Positions 33,171 through 42,719 of a stretch of 64,000 nucleotides of DNA are shown piece after piece (position 1 is the stretch's first letter; each line of letters begins with the position of its first letter). This stretch comes from Brevundimonas sp. (GTDB lineage: Bacteria > Pseudomonadota > Alphaproteobacteria > Caulobacterales > Caulobacteraceae). The notes under the pieces were generated by a model. That model saw nothing but the letters and a program-made list of their open reading frames with translations. It was not told the DNA's origin and searched no databases. The stretch spans positions 1 to 64,000 of the forward strand of contig NZ_JACESB010000009.1 in assembly GCF_013912005.1 (NCBI RefSeq), read 5' to 3'. Both the position numbers and the translations under genes were made by a program.

Positions 33171-33542
33171 GTGACCCCCAGGACCTGCCTGATCGTCGAC
33201 GACAGCCGGATCATCCGAAAGGTCGCCCGTCGCATCGTCGAGGGGCTGGGTTTCGAGGTGGACGAGGCGGCGGACGGCGCGGAGGCGCTGACCTTCTGCG
33301 CCGCGGTCATGCCGGACGTGGTCCTGCTCGACTGGTCGATGCCGGTGATGGACGGACTCACCTTCCTGCGCCGTCTGCGCGATCTGCCCGGCGGCGATCG
33401 GCCGAAGGTTCTGTTCTGCACGATCGAAACCCGGGCGGAGCGCATCGCCGAAGCGCTTTCGGCCGGCGCCGACGACTATGTGATGAAGCCGTTCGACGGC
33501 GAGATCCTGAGCTCCAAGTTCGCCGAGGTGGGGGCCGTCTGA
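33171..33542 (+). CDS. Single-domain response regulator (CheY-like)
   Basis: The 123-residue receiver has the acidic pair Asp10-Asp11, phosphoacceptor Asp54 in VVLLDWSMPVMDG, Thr in FCTIET and Lys in VMKPF. No output domain is present, so it acts by protein contact. The start is taken as GTG at 33171; an ATG 18 codons upstream reads through the probable promoter. It is followed 4 bp later by cheR. Its partner kinase cannot be told from sequence; CckA-ChpT or chemotaxis are both possible. Confidence 0.88.
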   Translation: MTPRTCLIVDDSRIIRKVARRIVEGLGFEVDEAADGAEALTFCAAVMPDVVLLDWSMPVMDGLTFLRRLRDLPGGDRPKVLFCTIETRAERIAEALSAGADDYVMKPFDGEILSSKFAEVGAV

Positions 33543-33546
33543 ACCC

Positions 33547-34362
33547 ATGTCGCCGGAGGACTTCGACCGTCTTCAGTCACTGATGGCCAGCCGCACGGGC
33601 TACCGCCTGGCTCGCGATCGCATGAAGCTGGCCGAGCACCGCCTCGGGCCCGTCGCCCGCCGCGAAGGCTTCGACTCGGTCGCGGCCATGCTGGCCGCGC
33701 TGTGGTCGAAGCCCGTCGCCAGCCTCGGCTGGAGCGTCATCGAGGCCCTGCTCAACCCGGAGACCTGGTTCCGGCGCGACCGGGCCACCTTCGACACCCT
33801 CGCCACAGAGCTCCTGCCGGCGCTGGTGCGCGCCCGCGGGGGTCAGCCGATCCGCATCTGGTCGGCCGGCTGCTCGACCGGGCAGGAGGTCTGGTCGATC
33901 GCCATGGCCGCCCTGGAGGTCGGCGCCCCGGTCGAGATCATCGGCACCGATCTCTCCCACCGGGCGCTCGAGAAGGCGCGCTCCGGGGCCTACACCGGTT
34001 TCGAGATCCAGCGCGGGCTCAAGGCCGCGACCATGCTCCGCTGGTTCGACCAGACCGAGGAGACCTGGATCGCCCGGGCCGAACTCCGCGCCGTCGCCCG
34101 CTTCGCCCGGGCCAACCTGCTCACACCCCCGGCGGAGGATGTGCGCTTCGACCTCATCTTCTGCCGGCACGTGCTGGACGACATGCAGCCGGCCGTCCGC
34201 GGCCAGGTTCTCGACCAGCTGGAGCGCCGCCTTGTGGACGACGGATGCCTGTTCCTGGGCGCCGGGGAGCGCATCGACGCCGACAGCCTCGCCTTCCGTC
34301 CGGTGGCCGGTCGTCAGGGCCTGTTCGTCAAGGCGCCGGGGTCCCTGAGGCGGGCCGCCTGA
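33547..34362 (+). CDS. cheR: CheR-type protein-glutamate methyltransferase
   Basis: The 271-residue protein has an N-terminal CheR helical domain and a SAM-binding domain with IRIWSAGCSTGQEVWSIAMAALE, GTDLSHRALEKAR and the late FDLIFCRHVLDDM motif. CheR methylates glutamates of chemoreceptors for adaptation. The gene follows the receiver in one operon. No receptor, CheA or CheB gene is in the window, so this is a stand-alone copy. Confidence 0.93.
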   Translation: MSPEDFDRLQSLMASRTGYRLARDRMKLAEHRLGPVARREGFDSVAAMLAALWSKPVASLGWSVIEALLNPETWFRRDRATFDTLATELLPALVRARGGQPIRIWSAGCSTGQEVWSIAMAALEVGAPVEIIGTDLSHRALEKARSGAYTGFEIQRGLKAATMLRWFDQTEETWIARAELRAVARFARANLLTPPAEDVRFDLIFCRHVLDDMQPAVRGQVLDQLERRLVDDGCLFLGAGERIDADSLAFRPVAGRQGLFVKAPGSLRRAA

Positions 34363-34424
34363 CGCACGTTTGTCGGGATATCATCACAGGAACGACTTTC
34401 GGGGGAAGTAGTTGATGCGAGCCG

Positions 34425-34655
34425 ATGAGCCCGCACCGCACCGACCCCTACTTCTGCATTGTCGCCCTGCCGGGCCAGCCGGTGGCTGACCTGTTCGTGC
34501 TGCAGGCGGCCGACGACGCGGGAGCCCTTCGCCAGGCGGCGCTGGCGGCGACGGGTTGCTCCGGCTGGCTCGCGGTCGAGGTCTTCCAGGGCGAACGCCC
34601 CGTGGGCCAGTTGGTCGCGGAGGGCTCGTCCGCCGCTCTCGCCGCGGCAGCCTAG
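34425..34655 (+). CDS. Small hypothetical protein, 76 residues
   Basis: The protein (PYFCIVALPGQPVADLFVLQAADDAGALRQAALAAT, then GWLAVEVFQGERPVGQLV) looks like a compact alpha/beta fold without signal peptide. GGGGGAAG lies rather far (17 bases) upstream, leaving the start uncertain. Similar small proteins occur in related genomes. No function is known. Confidence 0.5.
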   Translation: MSPHRTDPYFCIVALPGQPVADLFVLQAADDAGALRQAALAATGCSGWLAVEVFQGERPVGQLVAEGSSAALAAAA

Positions 34656-34784
34656 AGTGGTTTCCCGATCACTGCCGGCCACAATCTGCGGCGGCGCGGG
34701 CCGCTGTCGTGACTCGTTCACGATTTCGTGCAACCAGTGGGTAGCGGCGGATTCTCGACGCACAACCATCCTAGAGGGGACATC

Positions 34785-35009
34785 ATGAAGAAGATTGTCG
34801 CGGCCCTGGCCGGCGGACTTCTGCTCGTGGCGGGTCAAGCCGCCGCCGCCAACAACTCGGCCGTCGCCCGCGTCGGCGACCGCGTCGGCGTCGAGGCCGG
34901 TGAATCGAGCGAATTCGCGGGCGTGCCGCTCCCGGTTCTGCTGATCGGCGCCGCCGTGCTGGTGGCGACCGTGGTGGTCGCTACCGACGACGACAGCGAA
35001 AGCGACTGA
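34785..35009 (+). CDS. Small exported protein with C-terminal membrane segment and acidic tail
   Basis: The 74-residue product has a signal peptide (MKKIVAALAGGLLLVAGQAAAA) and a short polar part VGDRVGVEAGESSEF. A membrane helix VPLPVLLIGAAVLVATVVVA follows, ending in DDDSESD. AGAGGGG precedes the ATG. A strong terminator directly follows, so the gene has its own short message and may be highly expressed. The function is unknown. Confidence 0.7.
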   Translation: MKKIVAALAGGLLLVAGQAAAANNSAVARVGDRVGVEAGESSEFAGVPLPVLLIGAAVLVATVVVATDDDSESD

Positions 35010-35032
35010 GTCCAGTCTGTTTGCGCTCAAGA

Positions 35033-35065
35033 AGCCCTGTCCGGATACTCCGGGCAGGGCTTTTT
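35033..35065 (+). terminator. Rho-independent terminator after the small exported protein
   Basis: A 12-bp stem (AGCCCTGTCCGG with CCGGGCAGGGCT, one G-T wobble) with a five-base loop runs into TTTTT. This is the classical form and lies 24 bp after the stop codon. Confidence 0.9.
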
Positions 35066-35132
35066 CGTGCGTGGCTGCTGTGGCAGGAGGGCGGCCGCGG
35101 CGGGGGTCGCATATCGTGATCGGCAGGTGCCT

Positions 35133-35273
35133 ATGGGTTTTTTGCGAAGCCTTTTTCGTCAGTTGCGGTGCCGGCGTCACCGCTGGCGCCCCGACCGGAG
35201 GCGCCCAGGATTTGAGTGGTGCGACCTGTGCCGGGCGAGGCGAAAGGCTCCAACCGGTCCGCAGCCGGACTAA
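35133..35273 (+). CDS. Possible 46-residue zinc-binding protein
   Basis: The start MGFLRSLFRQLRCRRHRWRP is followed by FEWCDLCRARRK. Cys13-x2-His16 and Cys30-x2-Cys33 could hold one zinc ion. The protein is strongly basic, so it could bind nucleic acid. AGGTG lies a few bases before the ATG. The stop overlaps the end of the convergent GFA gene. Codon use in the first 30 bp is poorer in GC than usual. No family is recognised. Confidence 0.45.
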   Translation: MGFLRSLFRQLRCRRHRWRPDRRRPGFEWCDLCRARRKAPTGPQPD

Positions 35274-35650
35274 TTCCCGTTTTGCGGGAGTCCGTCGCCG
35301 ATATCGTAGTAGTCGCCCTTGCCGGTCGTGAAGATGTGCATCTTCAGCCGCGTTCCCGTGGGCCCGTCGAAGGCCCCCATGGCTACCGCGATCCAGTCCC
35401 GCGCCGGCGGATCCCAGAACAGCGACGATCCGCATCGGGTGCAGAAGCCGCGCCTCACCTTGTCCGAGGAGGCGAACCAGCCCAGCGTCTCCTGCGTCCT
35501 CAGGGTCAGCGCCGCCTTCGGGACGTCGGTCGACGCGAAATAGTGGCCCGACTGCTTCCGGCAGAGGCGGCAGTGGCAGGCGTCCGGCGGCGGCAGATCG
35601 CCCTCCACCTGGAAGCTCACGCCCCCGCACAGGCAGGATCCCTCGTGCAT
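35270..35650 (-). CDS. GFA/CENP-V domain protein
   Basis: The 126-residue protein has the zinc-binding cysteine pattern of the glutathione-dependent formaldehyde-activating enzyme family: GSCLCGGV, ACHCRLCRKQSG and GFCTRCGSSLFW. Members act on glutathione adducts or have unknown substrates. GAGGACGAGG lies just upstream of the ATG at 35650; the longer open frame has no ribosome site. Confidence 0.9.
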   Translation of the reverse strand: MHEGSCLCGGVSFQVEGDLPPPDACHCRLCRKQSGHYFASTDVPKAALTLRTQETLGWFASSDKVRRGFCTRCGSSLFWDPPARDWIAVAMGAFDGPTGTRLKMHIFTTGKGDYYDIGDGLPQNGN

Positions 35651-35754
35651 CGCCTCGTCCTCCGCTCCCGTCGGCCTTCGCCGGCGCCAGCCTCCCCCGG
35701 TGACGGCGGCGCGTCCAGACGCTAGCGTGCGAGCTCCATCGGGAGGGCGGATCG

Positions 35755-37638
35755 ATGCGGCTGGTGTGGCTGACCGGATCACTGGCGCTGGCGCTGCTGC
35801 TGGCGGTGCTGACGCTGCAGGCGCCCCGCCCCGCGCCGGCCACAGCCCCGGCGGAGGCGTTCTCCGCCGCCCGCGCCCTCGTCGACGTGCGCGAGATCGC
35901 CCGCGCCCCGCACCCCCTGGGCTCCGTCGAGCACGCCCGGGTCCAGACCGTCCTGCTGCGGCGCATGGAAGCGCTCGGCCTCCAGGTCTCGACCCAGCAG
36001 GGCCCGATCTCGCGCGGCGCGGCCGACTATCTCCGCCGCATGGGCGGCGACCCCGCGGCGGCCGACTACACGGCGGTCAATCTCATCGGCGTGCTCCCGG
36101 GGCGGAATCCCGGCCTGCCCGCCGTGGCCCTGATGGCCCACTACGACACCGTGCCCGGCTCAGCCGGGGCGGCCGACGATTCCACCGGGGTGGCGGCGGT
36201 GCTCGAGGCGGTGCGCGCCATCCGCGCCCGCGGTCCGGCCGACCGCACCCTGGTGGTGCTGCTGACCGACGCCGAGGAGATCGGGCTGGACGGCGCCCGC
36301 ATCTTCTGGGGCGGACACCCGCTGCGCGACCGGATCGGGGCGGTGGTCAACCTCGAGGCGCGGGGCGGCGGCGGCCGGGCGATGATGTTCGAGACCGGCC
36401 GCGGCAACGCCGCGACCATCGACCTGTTCGCCCGCGTCGCCGGCCGGGTGGACGGCGGCGTCACCTCCAATTCACTGGCGGCGTTCGTCTATGAACTCAT
36501 GCCGAACGGCACCGATTTCACGGTTCCGCGCGACCGGGGGGTGCAGGGTCTGAACCTCGCCTTCATCGGCCGGCCCGCCCAGTACCACGCCCCGGAGTCC
36601 ACGCCCGACGCCCTCGATCCGGGCAGCGTGCAGCATATCGGCTCCCAGGCCCTGGAGGCGGCCGACGCCCTGCTGCGCGCCCCGACGCTGCCGGCCGGCG
36701 GCCGCGACGCCGTCTATGCGGACCTGTTCGGTCGGGTCGTCGTCGCCCACGCGCCGCCGGTCGGCTGGGGGCTGCTCGCCCTGGCGACGGGTCTGCTCGG
36801 CCTCGCCGGTTGGCGCGCCGGCCGGCGGGCCGGACTGACCATCGCCGACGTCGGCCGGGGCGCGCTGGACGGGCTCTGGTTCCTCGCCGTCGGTCTGGTG
36901 CTGGCGCAGGTCGTCCGCCTGCTCGGCGGGCCGATGGCGGTCCGCGCCGCCAGCCCGGACGCCTACTACGTCCTGCTCGCCCGCCTGCCGTGGCTGGAGG
37001 CGGGGGTGGCGGGCGCCCTGGTCGCCCTCGTCCTGGTCCTGCTGGGAGGCCGCGCGCGCCTGGATCGCCGGTGGCTGGCCGGCGGCCTCGCCGCCCTCAC
37101 GGTCGCCGGCCTCGCCTGGGGCGGATTCGACCCGCTGCTCGCCGGAGCGGGGGCGGCCGCCGTCGGCCTGTCGCTGGCTCCCGGTCTGGCGCCCCGCTCC
37201 ACCTGGGGCGGCTGGAGCGGCCTCATCGCCCTCTGCCTGCTGTTCGGCGCGGCCGCCCAGGCCTTCGCCCCGGCCACGGCCTTCCTGTTCCTGTGGCCGG
37301 GCCTGCTGGCCGCCGGAGTCGCCGCCCTCGCCGCCATCCTGGACCCGGGCCTCACGCGCCCCGCGGCGCTCGCTCCCGTGGCCATGGCCGCAGCGGCCGG
37401 CGGCGGCTGGCTGCTCTCGCTGGCCCATCCCGTCTTCCTTGGCGTCGGCATGGATCTGCCCGGCGTTCTGGCCCTGCTCGCCCTGCTGACGGCCATGCTG
37501 CTCCGGCCGTTCGAGCCCGGCGACCGGCTGCGCCGGCCCTTGCTCCTCGCCGCCGCCGCCATCTTGGTCGCCGGGGCCGGCGTGTCGGGCGCGGCCCGGC
37601 TGGCCGAACCGATGGAACCACCGGCCGCAGCCGACTAG
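35755..37638 (+). CDS. M28-family peptidase with C-terminal membrane domain
   Basis: The 627-residue protein has an N-terminal membrane anchor and then an M28 zinc-peptidase domain in the periplasm. Metal ligands are visible in ALMAHYDTVPGSAGAADDSTG, TDAEEIGLDGA, and the late histidine of PAQYHAPESTPD. From about residue 330 to the end there are seven to eight membrane helices. This layout resembles the eukaryotic ERMP1/Fxna aminopeptidases and their bacterial relatives. The substrate is unknown. Confidence 0.88.
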   Translation: MRLVWLTGSLALALLLAVLTLQAPRPAPATAPAEAFSAARALVDVREIARAPHPLGSVEHARVQTVLLRRMEALGLQVSTQQGPISRGAADYLRRMGGDPAAADYTAVNLIGVLPGRNPGLPAVALMAHYDTVPGSAGAADDSTGVAAVLEAVRAIRARGPADRTLVVLLTDAEEIGLDGARIFWGGHPLRDRIGAVVNLEARGGGGRAMMFETGRGNAATIDLFARVAGRVDGGVTSNSLAAFVYELMPNGTDFTVPRDRGVQGLNLAFIGRPAQYHAPESTPDALDPGSVQHIGSQALEAADALLRAPTLPAGGRDAVYADLFGRVVVAHAPPVGWGLLALATGLLGLAGWRAGRRAGLTIADVGRGALDGLWFLAVGLVLAQVVRLLGGPMAVRAASPDAYYVLLARLPWLEAGVAGALVALVLVLLGGRARLDRRWLAGGLAALTVAGLAWGGFDPLLAGAGAAAVGLSLAPGLAPRSTWGGWSGLIALCLLFGAAAQAFAPATAFLFLWPGLLAAGVAALAAILDPGLTRPAALAPVAMAAAAGGGWLLSLAHPVFLGVGMDLPGVLALLALLTAMLLRPFEPGDRLRRPLLLAAAAILVAGAGVSGAARLAEPMEPPAAAD

Positions 37639-37680
37639 CCATACGTCAGTTCCGGACGCACGCCCCGCGCCCCCGGAAAA

Positions 37681-37695
37681 GAACATATTGGCAAC
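37681..37695. promoter_or_regulatory. Probable LexA (SOS) box upstream of recA
   Basis: GAAC-N7-CAAC differs at one base from GAAC-N7-GAAC, the reverse form of the alphaproteobacterial LexA direct repeat GTTC-N7-GTTC. It is 104-118 bp upstream of the recA ATG, in an AT-rich pocket suited to a promoter. Confidence 0.6.
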
Positions 37696-37798
37696 CTGAA
37701 CAAACCGTGCACATAGTGAGCCTCATCAAACAGGGGGCGGGTCCGTGGCGGGTCTCTCCCGGAACCAGACGGGAATCATGGCAAGGGAGACGAAGGCG

Positions 37799-38878
37799 AT
37801 GTCACAGGCGGCTTTGAAACTGGTGGGCAAGGAAGACGGCGACAAGCAGCGGGCTCTGGAGGCGGCGATCGCCCAGATCGACCGCGCCTTCGGCAAGGGC
37901 TCGGTGATGAAGCTCGGCAAGGCCGGGGTGGTCGCCGAGATCGAGAGCGTGTCGACGGGCTCGCTGGGCCTCGACATGGCGCTCGGCATCGGCGGCCTGC
38001 CGGTGGGCCGGGTGATCGAGGTCTTCGGGCCCGAGTCCTCGGGCAAGACCACGCTCGCCCTGCACACGGTGGCCGAGGTGCAGAAGAAGGGCGGCGTCGC
38101 CGCCTTCGTCGACGCCGAGCACGCGCTGGACCCGGTCTACGCCCAGAAGCTGGGGGTGAACCTCGACGACCTGCTGGTGTCGCAACCCGACACCGGGGAG
38201 CAGGCGCTCGAGATCGTCGACACCCTGGTGCGCTCCGGCGCCGTGGACATCGTGGTGATCGACTCGGTCGCCGCCCTGACGCCGCGCGCCGAGATCGAGG
38301 GCGAGATGGGCGACAGCCTGCCCGGCCTGCAGGCCCGCCTGATGAGCCAGGCCCTGCGCAAGCTGACCGCCTCGATCTCGCGCTCCAAGTGCATCGTCCT
38401 GTTCATCAACCAGATCCGTCACAAGATCGGGGTCATGTACGGCTCGCCGGAGACCACCACCGGCGGCAATGCGCTGAAGTTCTACGCCTCGGTCCGCCTC
38501 GACATCCGCCGCACCGGCGCGATCAAGGATCGCGACGAGGTGGTCGGCAACACCACCCGGGTGAAGGTGGTCAAGAACAAGGTCGCCCCGCCGTTCCGCG
38601 AGGTCATCTTCGACATCATGTACGGCGAGGGCATCTCCAAGATCGGCGAGATCATCGATCTGGGCGTCAAGGCCGGGGTGGTCGAGAAGTCGGGCAGCTG
38701 GTTCAGCTACGACAGCCAGCGCATCGGCCAGGGGCGCGAGAACGTGCGCGCCTTCCTGAAGGCCAATCCCGACGTCGCGGCCTCGATCGAGAAGGCGGTG
38801 CGCGCCTCGACGACGAAGATCGCCGACGAGCTGCTGGGCACGCCCGAACCCGACGAGGGCCAGGACCTGGAAGGCTGA
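37799..38878 (+). CDS. recA: Recombinase RecA
   Basis: The 359-residue recombinase has Walker A GPESSGKT at residues 77-84, Walker [11 protein letters not shown], loop L2 around [20 protein letters not shown], and the acidic C-terminal tail. RecA forms the filament that drives homologous recombination and LexA cleavage. AAGGGAGACGAAGG precedes the ATG at 37799; an ATG seven codons upstream is also open. A LexA-like box lies upstream and two hairpins follow. Confidence 0.98.
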   Translation: MSQAALKLVGKEDGDKQRALEAAIAQIDRAFGKGSVMKLGKAGVVAEIESVSTGSLGLDMALGIGGLPVGRVIEVFGPESSGKTTLALHTVAEVQKKGGVAAFVDAEHALDPVYAQKLGVNLDDLLVSQPDTGEQALEIVDTLVRSGAVDIVVIDSVAALTPRAEIEGEMGDSLPGLQARLMSQALRKLTASISRSKCIVLFINQIRHKIGVMYGSPETTTGGNALKFYASVRLDIRRTGAIKDRDEVVGNTTRVKVVKNKVAPPFREVIFDIMYGEGISKIGEIIDLGVKAGVVEKSGSWFSYDSQRIGQGRENVRAFLKANPDVAASIEKAVRASTTKIADELLGTPEPDEGQDLEG

Positions 38879-38894
38879 CCGCCTGAAACCGACC

Positions 38895-38924
38895 GAAGCG
38901 GCCGCTGCTTTTCGCGGCCGCTTC
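38895..38924 (+). terminator. GC-rich hairpin after recA
   Basis: A perfect 11-bp stem (GAAGCGGCCGC with GCGGCCGCTTC) with an eight-base loop begins 17 bp after the recA stop. It lacks a T-run, so it is a weak terminator or an RNA-stabilising structure. Confidence 0.5.
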
Positions 38925-39003
38925 CCCTCCCCTCCCTGAAAGACTTCTCCGGCCGGGTCCGCCGACCCGCCATCCGACCCCGCCGGGCCGGGCCGGACGG
39001 AGC

Positions 39004-39036
39004 GGCCGCCCGACCCCCGTGTCGGGCGGCCTTTTT
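39004..39036 (+). terminator. Rho-independent terminator downstream of recA
   Basis: The 11-bp stem GGCCGCCCGAC/GTCGGGCGGCC has a six-base loop and is followed by TTTTT. It probably ends the recA message, 125 bp after the stop codon, behind the first hairpin. Confidence 0.88.
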
Positions 39037-39095
39037 CGTCCCGAACCTTTTCCCCCTCCCCGCCGTTTGTGCTCCGCCCCAGCCCGGAGACTCCC

Positions 39096-39353
39096 ATGGC
39101 CGACGTCCAGTCCCTCAGCCAGTTCACCCTGTCGGAAACCCCTGACGGCTACCTCATCGAGATCGAGGGCGACGGCGGCGGATCGATCGCGGTCGAGGCC
39201 ACGCCGGAACAGCTCGACGCCATCATCGACGCCCTCGACGACCTGCTCTCCGAGGACGAGGCCGCCGCCGACGAGGTCGACTCCGACGGCCCCGACGAGG
39301 AGGAAGACGACGACGAGGTGGTCGACGACGTGGTCCGCGACGACGAAAGCTGA
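39096..39353 (+). CDS. Small acidic protein between recA and alaS
   Basis: The 85-residue protein has a folded-looking first half (SLSQFTLSETPDGYLIEIEG, then IAVEATPEQLDAIIDALDDLL). The tail of about 30 residues is almost only Asp, Glu, Val and Ser. GGAG precedes the ATG at 39096. The acidic tail suggests contact with a basic protein or nucleic-acid mimicry, but nothing is proven. It lies about 90 bp upstream of alaS. Confidence 0.68.
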   Translation: MADVQSLSQFTLSETPDGYLIEIEGDGGGSIAVEATPEQLDAIIDALDDLLSEDEAAADEVDSDGPDEEEDDDEVVDDVVRDDES

Positions 39354-39446
39354 TCCGGTCCCGGTTCGATCGCACCCCGGGGTGATGCGCCCCGGGCGAA
39401 AGCCCTGTATGGACGCAGCCTTCCCTGAATGCGTCTGCGACGAACC

Positions 39447-42092
39447 ATGGCCAGCCTGAACCAGATCCGCTCCACCTTCCTCGACTTCTTCGCCGCCGAC
39501 GGCCACGAGAAGGTGCAGTCCGCGCCGCTGGTGCCGCAGAACGACCCGACCCTGCTGTTCGTCAACGCGGGGATGGTGCCGTTCAAGGACTATTTCACCG
39601 GCGCCGCCACCCCGCCGTACCGGCGGGCGACGAGTTCGCAGAAGTGCGTCCGCGCCGGCGGCAAGCACAACGACCTCGACAACGTCGGCTACACCGCGCG
39701 CCACCACACCTTCTTTGAAATGCTGGGGAATTTCTCCTTCGGCGACTATTTCAAGGAGCACGCGATCGAGCGCGCCTGGACCCTGGTGACCAAGGAGTTC
39801 GGCCTCGATCCCGAGCGGCTGATGGTCACCGTCTACATCGACGACGACGAGGCCTTCGACATCTGGAAGAAGGTCACCGGCTTCGCGGACCACAAGATCG
39901 TCCGCATCGCCGGCAGCGACAACTTCTGGGCCATGGGCGACTCCGGCCCCTGCGGCCCCTGCACCGAGATATTCTGGGACCACGGCGAGCACATCCCCGG
40001 CGGGCCTCCGGGTTCGCCCGAGGAGGACGGCGACCGCTTCGTCGAGATCTGGAACAACGTGTTCATGCAGTTCGAGAAGGAGAACGACGAGATCGTCCGC
40101 TCCCTCCCGAAGCCCTCGGTCGACACCGGCATGGGCCTCGAACGCATCGCCGCGGTGCTGCAGGGCGTGCATTCCAACTATGACGTCGACCTGTTCAAGG
40201 CCCTGATCGCCGCCTCGGAGGACGCGACCTCCACCCGCGCCGAAGGCGACCGGGCGCCCAGCCACCGCGTCATCGCCGACCACCTGCGCAGCTCGTCCTT
40301 CCTGATCGCCGACGGCGTCACCCCGTCCAATGAGGGCCGCGGCTATGTGCTGCGCCGGATCATGCGCCGCGCCATGCGCCACGCCCACCTGCTCGGCGCG
40401 TCCGAGCCGCTGATGCACCGGCTGGTTCCGGCGCTCGTCGCCGAGATGGGCGAGGCCTACCCCGAGCTCAGGCGCGCCCAGGCCTTCATCGAGGACACGC
40501 TGAAGCAGGAGGAGATCCGCTTCCGCACCACCCTCGGCCGCGGCATGGGCCTGCTGGAGGACGCCACCCGGGAGCTGCAGCCCGGCGGCGTCATCGCCGG
40601 CCAGACCGCCTTCACCCTCTACGACACCTACGGCTTCCCCCTCGACCTGACCCAGGACGAGGCGCGGCGCCGCGGCTTCTCGGTCGACACCGAGGGCTTC
40701 GACGCCGCCATGGCCGAGCAGCGCGAGCGCGGCAAGGCGAACTGGAAGGGGTCCGGCCAGAGCGCCAACGCCGGCGAGTGGCTGGCCCTGCGCGACCGGC
40801 TGGGGCCGACGGTGTTCACCGGCTACGACCAGGTCGACGACGCCGGCGAGGTGCTGGCCCTGATCCACAACGGCGAGGCCGTCGACCGGGTCGAAACCGG
40901 CCAGATCGCCGAGGTGGTCTTCGACCGCACCCCCTTCTACGGCGAGGGCGGCGGCCAGGCCGGCGACCGCGGCGAGATCGAGTGGCCGGGCGGCTCGGCC
41001 ACGGTGCTTGATGTCCAGAAGCACGGCGGGGACCTGTACGCGCACAAGCTGGAGGTGACCGCCGGGGCGCTGGAGATCGGCCTGCGCGCCAGCCTGCGCG
41101 TCGACCCGCAGGCGCGGCTGACCACCCGCGCCAACCACTCCGCCGCCCACCTGCTCCACGCCGCGCTGAAGAACGTGCTCGGCCCGCACGTCGCCCAGAA
41201 GGGCCAGATGGTCGACGCCGAGCGCCTGCGCTTCGACTTCAGCCACAACGCCCCGGTCACCGAGGAGGAGCTGGCCCGGATCGAGGACGAGGTGAATGCG
41301 GTGATCCGCCAGAACCTGCCGGCCGAAACGAAGATGATGGCGCCGCAGGCGGCCATCGAGGCCGGCGCCGTGGCCCTGTTCGGCGAGAAGTACGGCGACG
41401 AGGTGCGCGTGCTCACCCTCGGCCGCGCCCTCGCCGGCGAGGGCGACTACTCCGTCGAACTGTGCGGCGGCACCCACGTGGCCCGCACCGGCGACATCGC
41501 CCTGTTCCGCATCGTCTCGGAGAGCGGCATCGCCGCCGGGGTGCGCCGCATTGAAGCGCTGACCGGCGAGGCCGCCCGCCAGCACCTGCTGGCCCAGGCC
41601 GGCGTCGCCCGCGCGCTGGCGCAGGGCTTCAAGGTCCAGCCCGCCGAGGTGCCCGCCCGGGTCGAGGCGCTGACCGGCTCGGTGCGCACCCTCGAGAAGC
41701 AGGTCGCGGAGCTGAAGAAGCAGCTCGCGCTGGGCGGCGGCGCCGGCGGCTCCGCGGCGCCGGAGGAGATCGGCGGGGTGAAGCTGATCGCGCGGGTGCT
41801 GGACGGCGTCGGCGGCAAGGAGCTGCGCGGCGTGGCCGAGGACTTCCGCAAGCAGGTCGGCTCCGGCGTGGTCGCCCTGATCGGCGTCGTCGACGGCAAG
41901 GCGGCGGTGACCGTCGCCGCCACCTCGGACATGGCCGGCAGGGTCAACGCCGCCGACCTCGCCCGGGCCGCGGTGCTGGCCATGGGCGGACAGGGCGCCG
42001 GCGGCAAGCCGGACTTCGCCCAGGGCGGCGCGCCGGACGGCGCGAAGGCCGAGGCCGGTCTGGCGGCGATCCGGAGCGCGCTGGCCGGCTAG
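39447..42092 (+). CDS. alaS: Alanyl-tRNA synthetase
   Basis: The 881-residue class II synthetase charges tRNA-Ala. Visible are the N-terminal [24 protein letters not shown], motif 2 region [16 protein letters not shown], and the editing-domain zinc residues in [12 protein letters not shown] and [14 protein letters not shown]-terminal oligomerisation domain (DHHA1-like) ends the protein. The start at 39447 matches the family; six upstream codons are open but unneeded. The stop overlaps the end of the convergent DUF2939 gene. Confidence 0.97.
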   Translation: MASLNQIRSTFLDFFAADGHEKVQSAPLVPQNDPTLLFVNAGMVPFKDYFTGAATPPYRRATSSQKCVRAGGKHNDLDNVGYTARHHTFFEMLGNFSFGDYFKEHAIERAWTLVTKEFGLDPERLMVTVYIDDDEAFDIWKKVTGFADHKIVRIAGSDNFWAMGDSGPCGPCTEIFWDHGEHIPGGPPGSPEEDGDRFVEIWNNVFMQFEKENDEIVRSLPKPSVDTGMGLERIAAVLQGVHSNYDVDLFKALIAASEDATSTRAEGDRAPSHRVIADHLRSSSFLIADGVTPSNEGRGYVLRRIMRRAMRHAHLLGASEPLMHRLVPALVAEMGEAYPELRRAQAFIEDTLKQEEIRFRTTLGRGMGLLEDATRELQPGGVIAGQTAFTLYDTYGFPLDLTQDEARRRGFSVDTEGFDAAMAEQRERGKANWKGSGQSANAGEWLALRDRLGPTVFTGYDQVDDAGEVLALIHNGEAVDRVETGQIAEVVFDRTPFYGEGGGQAGDRGEIEWPGGSATVLDVQKHGGDLYAHKLEVTAGALEIGLRASLRVDPQARLTTRANHSAAHLLHAALKNVLGPHVAQKGQMVDAERLRFDFSHNAPVTEEELARIEDEVNAVIRQNLPAETKMMAPQAAIEAGAVALFGEKYGDEVRVLTLGRALAGEGDYSVELCGGTHVARTGDIALFRIVSESGIAAGVRRIEALTGEAARQHLLAQAGVARALAQGFKVQPAEVPARVEALTGSVRTLEKQVAELKKQLALGGGAGGSAAPEEIGGVKLIARVLDGVGGKELRGVAEDFRKQVGSGVVALIGVVDGKAAVTVAATSDMAGRVNAADLARAAVLAMGGQGAGGKPDFAQGGAPDGAKAEAGLAAIRSALAG

Positions 42093-42640
42093 GCCCGGTC
42101 CGCCTGCAGGTCCACCGCCGCCAGCTTCCAGGCGAACAGGCCGCGCCGCTCGAGGATCAGCGCCAGCTGCTGGTCCGGGCGGTCGCGGTCCGTCAGGGTC
42201 ACGGCGAAGTGGTCGAGGTCGCGATAGCCCCACGACTGGTGGATGTCGTTGGCGTCGGCCGCGTCGCCGGGCTCCCGCTCGGGCGGATCGGTCGGGTCGG
42301 GCGCCTCGGCGGTGACCACCATCTGCGCCACCATCTCGGGCGTCACGAAGGTGTCGACCGCGCCGGACAGCAGCATCGGGGCCAGCATCAGGCCCAGCCC
42401 GCCGAGACCGCTCTCGGCCACCTCCGGATCGCGCCTCATGCGGGCGACGAGCTCGGCGTTGAGTTCTTCCTTCAGGCTCTGGCGCAGGGCGGGGAAGTCG
42501 ACCAGCGCCTCCAGCCGACGCGCGTCGCCGGCCTTGGCGGCGCGGATCAGCCCCTGCGCCGCCAGCACCGGCGCGGCGGCCCAGGCGGCGACCAGCGCCA
42601 CGACGGCCGCCGCGGCGACCCCGATGAGCAGCTTCTTCAT
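42089..42640 (-). CDS. DUF2939 protein, copy 1
   Basis: The 183-residue protein has an N-terminal membrane anchor or signal ([27 protein letters not shown]). The DUF2939 core follows: [23 protein letters not shown] and late [43 protein letters not shown]2939 proteins are periplasmic-facing with unknown function. The ATG at 42640 has GGAGGGATCGC. A second, diverged copy lies immediately upstream in the same direction. Confidence 0.82.
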   Translation of the reverse strand: MKKLLIGVAAAAVVALVAAWAAAPVLAAQGLIRAAKAGDARRLEALVDFPALRQSLKEELNAELVARMRRDPEVAESGLGGLGLMLAPMLLSGAVDTFVTPEMVAQMVVTAEAPDPTDPPEREPGDAADANDIHQSWGYRDLDHFAVTLTDRDRPDQQLALILERRGLFAWKLAAVDLQADRA

Positions 42641-42719
42641 GCGATCCCTCCGGCGTCGTAACGCCTCCCCCACGGCCACGGTTGCCGCGAGTCGAGGGCG
42701 ACGGCCAGAGGCGACGCGG

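Noticed and set aside
39363-39380. GGTTCGATC, resembling a tRNA T-arm
   Set aside because: No acceptor or anticodon stem can be formed around it, and coding sequence of the acidic protein ends just before.
38703-42233. Open frame of 1176 codons on the minus strand
   Set aside because: Antisense of recA and alaS. It is open only because of GC-rich third positions.
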